A model generated the notes under the pieces. The model saw only the letters and a program-made list of their open reading frames with translations, was not told the DNA's origin and did no database searches. From positions 372,001 to 436,000 of the forward strand of contig JAHQRK010000035.1 of NCBI GenBank assembly GCA_019828595.1: a stretch of 64,000 nt of DNA, given 5' to 3'. The DNA comes from Aphanomyces cochlioides (Eukaryota; Oomycota; Saprolegniomycetes; Saprolegniales; Verrucalvaceae). This document shows, piece by piece, positions 44,523-53,907 of the stretch (positions within the stretch are counted from its first letter, which is position 1; every line of letters starts with the position of its first letter). Made by a program: the position numbers and the translations under genes.

Positions 44523-45600
44523 CGAAGCCGCTGTGTGACTTGTGTTGCCATCGCATCGTATGCGCTTCGTTCCTCCTTGAATTTCGCCAAGCATGCCATG
44601 CCAAAGGTTCGCGCAGTCGTTCCAACGCTTAGTGGGGTGTCGCGATAGATGGACCGCATGAGATCTGGGTCTGGCGCTCGAAGGAGATCCATGAGTCGCT
44701 CGATGAGCTCTCGTGCCCGCCAATCTAGCGCACCAGAGTCAAGTCGATGGAGAGATGGCGGAGTGGTCGTACCTGGTGTCCATATCTCAGCGAGCCATGG
44801 AATCGCCGCTGTGCCGTCGAGGAGCAAAATGAAGTTGATATGGTAGATCTGCGTGCGGAGGCACACGTTGGGAGCCTCGTACGGGTACTCATGGCCAAAT
44901 TGGACGTGGAAATGGAACGTGCCGCCCGCGTATGGCGTCTCTGTCGGTCCTTCCACGTAGACATTCCACCGCCGCATATCCTCTAGAGTGGACTCAGCGT
45001 AGATGAACGAGAAATACATGGACGCACGTTTGACAGGTTCAATGCGGCATCCTGGGATTGGCGTTGCAACTAGAGCTTGAAATTCGCGGCGGATTTGAAA
45101 AGCTTGCTTGGATAATTGCATGAACTTGCCCAATTTGTTCGACTTGCCACGGCGGAGATTGCTCATCATCTATGGATAACCCTTACTTGGGAAAGGACAG
45201 ACTGCCTACTCGGACAAACTCATGGAATTCAATCTGCCCGGAGCCATTCGTATCGACAATCGCAATGAGCTCTTCCAGCTACGCTCCCATTCTTTCAGTC
45301 CGATAATGCACGCATGTTGGATTCATGTACCTCTTCCGTGTTGATCGAGACGTTCATCGATTCCATCATCGTCTTGAGCTCGTTAGCATCTATGATTCCA
45401 TGGATGAAAAAAGCGCGCCAAACTTACCAACAGCTCCATCGCCACTCGTGTCGAACTCTTTAAACTATCCACAGAGACGCATAAGTCACACATACAAACC
45501 GCCGTTAGATAGGACACCGCACTTGTTCCATCAACTCAACCATCTCAATCTCGGAGAATTCCAAGCGCAGACTCGAGGGCACATAGTACAGATCGCTCAT
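44519..45600 (-). CDS. EF-hand pair fused to a ubiquitin-conjugating (UEV-like) domain
   Basis: Five exons (45523-45600, 45428-45464, 45331-45389, 45210-45278, 44519-45169) give 297 residues, all in frame. Residues 1-81 hold two calmodulin-like EF-hands with loops DTSGDGAVDANE and DTNGSGQIEFHE. Residues about 100-265 are a UBC fold: RIEPVK, WNVYVEGPTETPYAGGTF, YPYEAPNVCLRTQIYHINF, IWTPGTTTPPS. The HPN motif is HIN, and the position of the catalytic cysteine (normally xICLDIL) reads GTAAIPWL, so it looks like an inactive UEV-type E2 variant. A calcium-controlled ubiquitin cofactor is the inference. Its stop overlaps the stop of the FYVE-C2 gene by 4 bp, and its start faces DYNC2LI1. Confidence 0.8.
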
Positions 45601-45640
45601 CGTGATGATGGAAATTTGGAAAATGAACAGAAAATACGCA

Positions 45641-45713
45641 CCGGATATGCTAAAAGGTGCTGGGAAAATCCGGATATGTACTTTCTGTTGATTACGGATA
45701 TTTGTCCGGATAT
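45641..45713. promoter_or_regulatory. CCGGATAT cluster in the EF-UEV / DYNC2LI1 divergent promoter
   Basis: CCGGATAT at 45641, ATCCGGATAT at 45668 and GTCCGGATATT at 45704, in the 162 bp between the two divergent starts (45600 and 45763). A TTTTGCGCGCGAAAGG element lies at 45743. Confidence 0.45.
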
Positions 45714-45762
45714 TCCAGAAAGGACATCTTGTCCATTTTCAATTTTGCGCGCGAAAGGTCAC

Positions 45763-47059
45763 ATGGAGTCGAAAGATATCTTTGCCCGTCTTGCTGCCGC
45801 CGAGGACAAGTCAAACCAGCAAGGAGAAACCAACGATAAGGACGACTCGTTTCTCGTCGTGGTCGGACCCAAGAACAGCGGGAAAACGTCCTTAGTCATG
45901 TATTTTCTCAACCCGAACAAACGTATGTTGATGCTTCATCATATTCGGCATCTCACGCGTGTCTTGCAGTGGACGAGCCCAAACCAACAGCCGCTCTTGA
46001 CTACGTCTATGCGCGTCGCGCAGTGCCAGGAAGTAACAGGAAAGCTGTTGCGCACATTTGGGAACTGGGTAAAATATTATCGCCTTCTTGTCCTGATAGC
46101 TCATCTCAACGAGTTAGCTTCGTCAAAAAAAGTACTCGACTTGCTCAAAGTGCCTCTGTCCCCAGAGAGACTTCCCAAGTCGACGCTCATGCTTGTCGTG
46201 GACCTCTCTGCCCCCGGCGAAGTCGTCCCCTCTCTTGTTTACTGGGTTAATCTCATCCGAAAACTGCTCGCGGATACCCCAAGCGGATTTACCACCGAAC
46301 AAGCACTCGCGAAATATGGCTCAACGCATCCTGATCGCCGCGAAGTGTCTCCAATCCCATTACCACTCCTTATCGTCGGCTCCAAATACGATACATTCCG
46401 TGATGAGGACAGGTATTGGAGTGTTGTAACTCCGAAATGCTGATGATCAACGCCTAGCGTCAAACGAAAAGGTCTTGTTCAAGCTGTGCGATATATTGCA
46501 CATTCGATTGGCGCAACAGTTGTGTTTACAAGCGTTAAGGACAAGACATTAGCGACGCAGGTACGCCGCAATCTTTGATCGTCCTATCTTTGAGCCCGTT
46601 GAATAGTTCCGTACAACGTTGAGTGCGGCTGTGTATTCGACTGAAGCCAAGACAACAAAGGAGGTGGAGAAGGGATTGTTCATTCCTGCAGGTGCGTTGT
46701 TGAGCTATATCATGTTTTAATACGAAATCAGGCACGGACACATATGAAGAAATAGGACTACCCAAAGGAGCACGGCCAGTAGACTTGGAGGACGCAAATT
46801 GGGACAAGCGAATGCGTCTGTGGACGAAAGCTGCGGCAGAATTGTATGCATCCAACGGTGGTGAGCATTGACGAAAGAGTATACACACTTCTGAACTCTC
46901 GTAGTCAAAGAGACTGCGGACGAAGAAGAAAAAGACGAAGCTGAAGACAAATTTCCTGAACCAACGATCGATGCGCTTCGGAAGCAAAAGCGAGAAGAAT
47001 TACGCCGATACAAAGAGAAGAAGACAGAAAAGAAACCGGTTAAGGAAGCCAAAGATTAA
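45763..47059 (+). CDS. DYNC2LI1: Cytoplasmic dynein-2 light intermediate chain
   Basis: Seven exons (45763-45922, 45970-46068, 46100-46412, 46458-46560, 46607-46691, 46732-46860, 46905-47059) give 347 residues; the human protein has 351. A P-loop GPKNSGKTS lies at about 36-44, followed by DEPKPTAALDYVYARRA and AHIWELA, which align with the family's KPTLALEYTFGRR and HFWELGG. Later motifs are LMLVVDLSAPGE, LIVGSKYD and TVVFTSVKD. It is the regulatory chain of the retrograde intraflagellar-transport motor, so it indicates a flagellated organism. One intron (46069-46099) is only 31 bp. The C-terminus is a charged coil (LRKQKREELRRYKEKK). Confidence 0.9.
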
Positions 47060-47064
47060 TGCAT

Positions 47065-47649
47065 TCATATTTGATTAAACCACAACACAACGTGTTTGTG
47101 GCCGTTTTGGGAAGCCCAATGCATGGCCCATCGAGTAAAGCCTTCAGTGCGAAAAGCATGGAGAAATTGGACGATCTCCAAGTGACCATGAGCAGCCGCC
47201 AGATCCATCGCATCAGTCGTACAACCTTCTGTGCGGTGGTCATGTAGGAATCGCACGACTTCCAAATGTCCGTTTCGTGCAGCGAGATCCATCGCAGAGG
47301 TCGAACAAGTGCCAATTTGGTGGCAGTGAAAGTACTGGATGATGTCGAGTCGACCGAGTGCAGCTGCGGTGTCCATGCAATGAGGCCCTCGTGCACAATC
47401 AACGAGATCACGTCTGCACTTGATGAATCTTTGCACAAGGTCCAAACGATCTTGTTCGATCAAAAGAAGAAGCACAGAACGTGGGTCGTTCAAACATCCA
47501 ATGTACTTTTGCACGAGATGGACGCGACGCCAGTTGCGGACAAGTGCGTCTCGATGGGCAAAGACTGGTCGGAGAACGTCGTAGATGCCATCCTGGAAGG
47601 AAATCACCTGTAGAATCAAGTTGGCATCTGTCAACACATGCGCAGCCAT
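47065..47649 (-). CDS. Ankyrin-repeat protein
   Basis: A 194-residue ORF starting MAAHVLTDANLIL. The first 60 residues are a leucine-rich cap (VISFQDGIYDVLRPVF). From about residue 85 there are four 33-residue ankyrin-type units with the oomycete pattern AAxxGHLEVVRFLHDHRTEG (for example MDTAAALGRLDIIQYFH, MDLAARNGHLEVVRFLH, MDLAAAHGHLEIVQFLH, MHWASQNGHKHVVLWF). Such short ankyrin proteins are abundant in Aphanomyces-like genomes (from memory, not checked). Partner unknown. Only 5 bp separate its stop from that of DYNC2LI1. Confidence 0.8.
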   Translation of the reverse strand: MAAHVLTDANLILQVISFQDGIYDVLRPVFAHRDALVRNWRRVHLVQKYIGCLNDPRSVLLLLIEQDRLDLVQRFIKCRRDLVDCARGPHCMDTAAALGRLDIIQYFHCHQIGTCSTSAMDLAARNGHLEVVRFLHDHRTEGCTTDAMDLAAAHGHLEIVQFLHAFRTEGFTRWAMHWASQNGHKHVVLWFNQI

Positions 47650-47871
47650 GAAACGACACACGCGCCAAGTGGAAGATGTGAAACTGCGCGAGGAACATTT
47701 TCGAACAGGTATGTCATCCTTCGTCGAACGATAAGACTCGTCTTCAACACAATGCTCTGGAGCAATTCAACTTGTATATATGGAGAAACTCTACGACTAC
47801 AATGCAGCCGTCACACGGAGCAGTTCGTCTGTCTTGAATGTCTAGCATATTCATGAATAAAATACCTTCCA

Positions 47872-48294
47872 TCATAAATGTACCTGGGGCTTTGGTTCAT
47901 CCAACCATTCACGGGAAATCTTAATGTCGTTCTGGATGGCATCAATGAGCGCTTCCAAGGATGGAAAGTTTTCTTCGGGACGCAAGTACCCAAAGAGGAC
48001 AAGGTTCAGCTTCGCGCCGTAGAAATCGGAGGTGAATTCATGGAGCAAATGTGGCTCAATCGTTTTTTCCTTGTTTTGGAAGAAAGGATTCCATCCCACG
48101 CTCGCGACAGCCTTGTAAGGTCCTTGGCCGTCGACTGTCGCCCAGCCGCAATAAATACCAGTCGGAATATCATGGAGCAACTTTCCCAAATCATCTGCCG
48201 ACAAGTTTGCCGTCGGACAACCGAGCTGCTTGCCGCCACGGCCAAACCCTGCCACGACGGTCGCGGACAATCGAATTGGCGCAATTTCCTTCAT
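47872..48294 (-). CDS. RFK: Riboflavin kinase
   Basis: Intronless 140-residue ORF matching eukaryotic flavokinases: VVAGFGRGGKQLGCPTANL (the GRGxxxLGxPTANL substrate motif), IPTGIYCGWATV, KAVASVGWNPFF, KTIEPHLLHEF, FYGAKLNLVLFGYLRPE and FPSLEALIDAIQNDI. It converts riboflavin and ATP to FMN. Length fits the single-domain enzyme, with no FAD synthetase fusion. A CCGGAT palindrome and an AAAAGCGCGCGAAAAA element lie 45-85 bp upstream of its start. Confidence 0.93.
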   Translation of the reverse strand: MKEIAPIRLSATVVAGFGRGGKQLGCPTANLSADDLGKLLHDIPTGIYCGWATVDGQGPYKAVASVGWNPFFQNKEKTIEPHLLHEFTSDFYGAKLNLVLFGYLRPEENFPSLEALIDAIQNDIKISREWLDEPKPQVHL

Positions 48295-48338
48295 GCCACG
48301 ACGCCAAATGAAGGCTGTCGATTTCGGAAACGACGTCC

Positions 48339-48377
48339 TCCGGATAATTATCCGTATACATTAAAAGCGCGCGAAAA
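48339..48377. promoter_or_regulatory. RFK promoter: TCCGGATAATTATCCG palindrome plus GCGCGCGAAA box
   Basis: TCCGGATAATTATCCGTA at 48339-48356 is a near-perfect inverted repeat. AAAAGCGCGCGAAAAA follows at 48363-48378. Both promoter motifs seen elsewhere in the window occur together here, within 85 bp of the RFK start. Confidence 0.45.
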
Positions 48378-48393
48378 AGTTCATTTTACAAGA

Positions 48394-48903
48394 TTAATTC
48401 AACTGAACAATTCTCTCCGCAGCGTCAGCGGCGACTTTCCACTCAACTCTAGGCCTTCCTCGGAAGAAAACCACATGAATGCCCCTTGCCTGAATGACAG
48501 GATGACAAAGATGTGAAGTGATAAACCATGAGGTTTGTGATTTTGGAACATTTGGCAAGCAACGAAACCTCAAAAGAAAGTACGACGATGAACATACATG
48601 GTTGACACCGATGAGTAAGATGTGGTTGCTCGGTAAAATGAGCTTCAAATCAGAATGCGAAATCGTTGCATATCAAACGTTCTTTGTGCTTGATTTGAGC
48701 AAACCAACGCCAATTCTTACACTGTTTTATCTTTATACCAGCCGAGTATAAATTCGAAAGCCATATCGAGTACAGATTTTCGACGAACATCAGCAAGCGC
48801 AAGCGAGATGAGTCCCAAGAAGCAACGGAGAGAGAAGTGCTCGCTAAAGCTGACCTGGACATCAAGCAATCCATCCCATATGCGAGAAATGACAATATCT
48901 TAC
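48394..48903 (-). pseudogene. 3' exons of an unrecognised gene, cut by the palindrome arm
   Basis: Reading backwards from the stop at 48394, three exons join in phase: 48723-48854 or somewhat longer (FSLRCFLGLISLALADVRRK), 48598-48642 (LILPSNHILLIGVNH) and 48394-48489 (ARGIHVVFFRGRPRVEWKV then ERIVQLN). The first may extend to about 48903. No start codon or convincing 5' exons are found before 49109, where the inverted-repeat arm begins. The simplest reading is a gene whose 5' part was displaced by that rearrangement. I cannot name the family, and the plus strand also has an open frame at 48837-49118, so this call is tentative. Confidence 0.4.
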
Positions 48904-51379
48904 AAGACCTTCGTCGCGTGGACGATTTCACTGAATCCCCCAACTCACTCCTATGTCGACTGATCAAGATGACCTTCTGCTGTAACTCTCTACGAAGCAT
49001 GATCGTCTCCTTCGGAAATGCAGTGACGAAGAAATATCTGGTGGAATTCCTTGAGAGACTGCCACGTTTGGACTCCGAGGCGCCAATTTCGCTCTGTATG
49101 GCTATTCCATCTTCATGAGAAGACACTCGTGAAGTCGACGATGATGATTATTAACACACAACATGCGAGCGGATGGAAAGCACAGAGCTGAGACCAAGCA
49201 GTTGGCGCGGGTTGAGAGACACGACACGGCCCAACCCTCCTGCGCCACAATTGATTGCTGGTTCGTCTAAAAGACCAGCGTCCAACACAACAGTCACGCG
49301 ACTTTGCTGACGAAGACCAATCGGACCGATGCAGCCACGAATGTAGCCGAAAACGTGCAGCAAATCCTACGGGAAAATTATGAACGAATCGCAAGGACCG
49401 ACGAACCGCATCTGACGCGAGAGCCAATCGAGTGCATCCTACTGCTCGGCTTAGAAGCTCCATGTCGATAGTCTTGGACAATGCCACGACCACGGCAAAG
49501 TAATGAGGTGTGCTTGAGTCGTACGACACAAAAGCCACAGTCTTGGCCCCCACGCCATCATCAACATTCGAATGGACTTTCCCAGACAAACCCAACTCTT
49601 CCACTGCCGCGGCAACGTCACTTTCTTGCAGATATGACGACACTGGAGGACTGTGAGAAATATCCACCAACACAGACACTTACGATTGCGCTCGCGCATG
49701 AGCCATCGAGTCCAAATATGCTGTGATCCCAAAGGCTCCACCGACACGACAAGATCCAACACAAAGTAGATCAACAAAAGACGAGCACAGTGCGCATCCA
49801 TCGCGGCGTATGCAACTTGTTCCTACAAAATTTCTCTTCATGCCTTCCACAATTTCGCCAACTTACCGACGAGAGAGGTCGGTGGGCCCAATCGGACACC
49901 TGTTTGTCTTTCGCAACTTTTATTCCCAAATATGTCGATGCCAACGCTGCCAAACCCCACGTGTGCACGACATTGCCCACTCGAGCGACTGCCGCCCGAC
50001 GTACTTCGACGCAGTTCGTAAGGCATTCCAAACTTGGATAAGCCGCACGCAGTCGCTGAACATCTCCTGCCACACTAAAGTCGGACAGCAGGATGTTCTT
50101 GGCGTTCATCACCGAATGAAGCACTCGTTCCATGCTGTCGTCAGAAAGCGCAGCGCAGTCCAAAACAAACACGACGCCACCACTGAACGCCAGCTGCAGC
50201 ATTTCAACTTGTCGACTGTTGGCTTGGCTCAAGTTGGTAGGCTGCCACTCGCAATCCATGCCGACAACATGTCGACCATCTCTGCTCAAAGCTTGTACGA
50301 AGGACAGTAGTTCGCCGACACCCTCTTCGGTGTCAACCACACGAACACTTGTCATCTCTACGCATGTGAGGTCCAGCAATCGCCGCCCTTGCTCCGTGAC
50401 GTCTTCGATGGGATGCAGCAATGCGTTCGAGTCGCCGTGGAGTGAAACAGCAGCTGCGAATGGCTCAACCAAGCTTGCAATGCGCCGTGACGCTTTGGCA
50501 GGAGTGCTTGGGTCATGTATAAATGCATGAGCAACAGAGGCTCGCGCCTTTCCGAACAGTTTCAGTTGAGCGACCACAAACGCCTCAGCGCTGACGTAGT
50601 CTTGTGATGAGACCAGTACTTGGAGCACTCTTTGTACATCCTCCTCATCCTTACCATTCACATAAGCTCTCCGTCGTCATTCAGATCATACCTCGGGACG
50701 TCGTAGCTCACACATATATCAACAGCTGTGGCATTCCATCGTCTACCCGAGGATAGCATTTGCCACATTGCATCTTCTACTTTGGTTTGGACCCACTTTG
50801 GCACGACTCGGTTTGGAAAGAGCTTGGAGAGAGCTTTGATCTGAAAGCGTATCGCCCACCAACTCTTTGGTCCTGCCTCCATTCTTGAAATGACATGCTC
50901 GTCAAAAGTGTGTGAAGAGCCGTCTGACTTTGGCGTATAAGCCTCCAAAAGCATGTGGCCCAACCGAAAGGTGTCCTTTATTTCAGTGGAGGCGTCATCC
51001 AAAACCACTTTCAAGCATTGAACAACAAAATCAGTCGAATCGAAGTCTGCTCCACGGCTTTCTTCAAGGCAACGTATCCAACGTGCTTCGACTTCATGAA
51101 CTCCCTCAACTTCTCCACCAGTTCGATTGGAGACCAAGTGACATCGAGTGAAACATCATCAAAGCTCTTTACTTCCGATTTGAACAGTCGGACACCGTTC
51201 AAGTCAACTGGCCGCCGCTGCTCGTATTTTCGTTGATGGAAGGCGTCAAGAGAGTCACTCTTGAGGTTGTCTCGCTTGAAACGGGTCGCTGTCTGCATGA
51301 GCGGGTCTGGATTCCAAGTCTTGCTATTCATGATGGAGCCACGCCAGACCTCGACATAGCTTGATCCAACTGGATGTAA

Positions 51380-51384
51380 CTCGG
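51380..51384. repeat. Target-site duplication of the Ty3 element (left)
   Basis: CTCGG directly before the LTR; repeated at 57667-57671. Confidence 0.85.
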
Positions 51385-51705
51385 TGTAGTATGTCCGCGA
51401 AGCCACCGCCGCAAAAACAACCAAATGGGGGAGTGCCGCCTCCCGTGAACACGCAATTGATTGACTTGGGCAGTAGGCCGCAGATAATGAACTAACTACT
51501 TGACTTCAATCTTCACTTGAACGTCCTTTCCTTCTATCTTGAGCGCGTCGGTTCAACGGTGACCCTTCATCTTGAAACCGGCGACTCTTCATCTTGAAAC
51601 TCCTTCGTCGCTTCAACTGCGGTTCACGATTGGCAGCACCGGCTGTCACGAGGACGAGCCTATGATGCGGCTGGACATGGCTTAACCACGTCACAGCACA
51701 CATCA
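51385..51705 (-). repeat. 3' LTR of the Ty3 element
   Basis: Starts TGTAGTATGTCCGCG and ends CACATCA. Matches 57346-57666 nearly base for base. A purine-rich stretch (GGCTTGGGGTG on the minus strand) adjoins it as the likely polypurine tract. Confidence 0.9.
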
Positions 51706-51896
51706 CACACCCCAAGCCATGTCCAGCGGACATAGACTCGGTCTTCGACTTGAACCACGACTAGGTCGCAGCATCAGAGTCTTCACTTCTCCCTTGAGCT
51801 TGAGCCACGGCTTGACCACGGCATCAACGCTCCACTTCAACGCGCACCACGACTAGATCGCAGCAGCTGCGTTCTTGATTCCGTCATGAGCCACAA

Positions 51897-52190
51897 CTAC
51901 ATAGCAGCCTCAAGCGCTTCGCGTATCTTCATCGACTTGATCGTCTTCGCATACGCTTGCACAACTGTCGGACATTCACGTATGAGTCTGCTGAGTCGTT
52001 CCCATGATGCTTCGAGCTCTTTGAGACCTTCCCAGTGAACGAGTAGCACGTATTCGCCAGCGTCTTTGTCCAACTTGTGCGTAGAGATAGAGCTAACCTT
52101 CAACATGATTCCTTGTTCAGAGATGTGTTCGAGTATTTCTTCCGTGACTTCAAAGCTTTCCTCTTGACTATGGAATGTGAACTTGTCGTA
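51897..52190 (-). pseudogene. Ty3 chromodomain-like C-terminus of integrase
   Basis: The frame reads EESFEVTEEILEHISEQGI, then EYVLLVHWEGLKELEASWER and LIRECPTVV, a chromodomain-like pattern with the conserved VHWEG and W. It is in a different frame from the integrase ORF, whose last in-frame codons are near 52190, so a frameshift separates them. Confidence 0.7.
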
Positions 52191-53907
52191 TTTCCTTCGT
52201 CAGCAGATGTTCAATCTCCAGGGAATACTCATTGACTTGTGTGACGCGATACGGTCCTAGCCAGGTGACAAGCAGCTTCGGGTGATGATTTTCGTCCACT
52301 TTTGACCATAGCACATAGTCGCCTTCACACACATTGCATGCTTCTACATCCGCTGTAGCAATCATCGCCTTCGTAGCTCGCGCTTCGTTCTTGTCGAGGA
52401 TCGCTTTGTGGAGGACTTGTAGACTTGCACGCAGTTCGTCGAGGCTGTTTCGGACATCGGCGCCAAGGGGCCCGACGTCACGAAGGCCTGCCCCTAAAAT
52501 GATCGCATCCAGTGGGGTAGTTGGCTCCAATCCCGTAAACAGTTCCATGGGTGACTTGTTCGCTAACGATGGCACTGGCGTCTGGTTGAGGTTGGCTTGA
52601 ACAACAGGCAGTAGATAGTCCCATTGATGTTCCGCTAGCCGGAATTCGCGCAGCATCACACGCATCACTTCGAGTATGTCGCGATTCATTCGTTCCACCG
52701 TTCCATTTCGCCACGGGCAGTAGGCTAGGGTAAAGTCGTGTTTGACTATGAATTTGTGCGCGAGAGCTTTGACCGCAACGTTCTTGAAGTGTGTCCCTTG
52801 ATCGCTGATCCAGACTCTCGGCATCCCAAAGCGCTTCGCACAATCCACGAGTGCATCCACACAGACTTGACTTGTTGGTGCATCGCAGGCCGCTAGCTCA
52901 CAGAAGTGTGTCAAATCGTCCTTGAGAACCAGAACATATTTCGATCCATCTAGTGCTTCACCCATAAACAGATAATCAAAGTGTAGTCCTTCGTTTCTTC
53001 GCTTGGCGTGCCATGTTGGTGCATAAGGTCGATGCACCACCCTTCCCCCTTTCACATGAGGACATAGAAGGCATCCAGCGATAAAATTTCCAGCTTGTTC
53101 GTTGAGCCGCTCGATCCAAAATATGCGCTTCACGTGGTTGACTAGCGCCGCTTGGCCGCGATGTCCCATGCTGCCACAGTGAGCGACCACCATAATTCGT
53201 TGAATCAAGTCTTCGGCTGCAGCCGGAATCCAAAGTCGTCCATCGACAATCCACGGTTGATCGTCCGATGTACGCTTCGCTTCCTTGGGTCTTGCGTTGG
53301 CGTGAGCAGCTTGAGCCTTCATAATATCGTTAATACATGGCCAAATAAAGTTGTCGTCATCGAGTGGTCGTAGAGTGTTTCGCTTTGGCATAGGTCGCGG
53401 TTGCTTGTGTTTCTTCGTCCACCGCGCCGCTAGCACCATGTGGGTCGCCGTGCCTGAAGCCGGCCGACCCCATCGACTCATCATGTCTGCCCAAAGGTTG
53501 TGGATGCCGTCGATGTGCTCAATAGAGTATCGATAACCGCCGATAATCGCCGCCCATCGCATCAACTTGCCACGCGTGTGTTCCGGCCACTCTTTGCCCG
53601 GTGCAAAGATGTGAATCAAGTTCTTGTGATCGCAGTACATCCTAAATCCTTCAGGTCGCATCAGTAGATAATTCAACTTTTCGCATGCACGCGCAATAGG
53701 ATAGGCTTCCTTTTCGATCACTGACCATGACTTCTGGGCACCGGTAAACATTCCAGACTGACAAACAAGCGTTTCGTGCGATTGCTCTTGGATCGGTAGT
53801 TTGTCGTCGAGTTTGTCCACCTGCGTAATAATAATAGACCATCCTTGATCGTTTGCGTCCGTCAACAGACACAGCGTGGCGTCAGCACGTGGGTGCGACA
53901 AGTCCAC
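52168..53907 (-). CDS. Ty3 pol, RNase H and integrase part
   Basis: 579-residue frame. RNase H occupies about 1-146 (LLTDANDQGW; IEKEAYPI; FRMYCDHKNL; HIDGIHNLWADMMSR). Integrase follows with the HHCC finger (HCGSMGHRGQ ... CLLC) and the D,D-35-E core (LHFDYLFMG; WISDQGTHFKN; WRNGTVERMNRD). Upstream joins the reverse-transcriptase frame by a shift near 53925. Confidence 0.88.
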   Translation of the reverse strand: MDLSHPRADATLCLLTDANDQGWSIIITQVDKLDDKLPIQEQSHETLVCQSGMFTGAQKSWSVIEKEAYPIARACEKLNYLLMRPEGFRMYCDHKNLIHIFAPGKEWPEHTRGKLMRWAAIIGGYRYSIEHIDGIHNLWADMMSRWGRPASGTATHMVLAARWTKKHKQPRPMPKRNTLRPLDDDNFIWPCINDIMKAQAAHANARPKEAKRTSDDQPWIVDGRLWIPAAAEDLIQRIMVVAHCGSMGHRGQAALVNHVKRIFWIERLNEQAGNFIAGCLLCPHVKGGRVVHRPYAPTWHAKRRNEGLHFDYLFMGEALDGSKYVLVLKDDLTHFCELAACDAPTSQVCVDALVDCAKRFGMPRVWISDQGTHFKNVAVKALAHKFIVKHDFTLAYCPWRNGTVERMNRDILEVMRVMLREFRLAEHQWDYLLPVVQANLNQTPVPSLANKSPMELFTGLEPTTPLDAIILGAGLRDVGPLGADVRNSLDELRASLQVLHKAILDKNEARATKAMIATADVEACNVCEGDYVLWSKVDENHHPKLLVTWLGPYRVTQVNEYSLEIEHLLTKEIRQVHIP

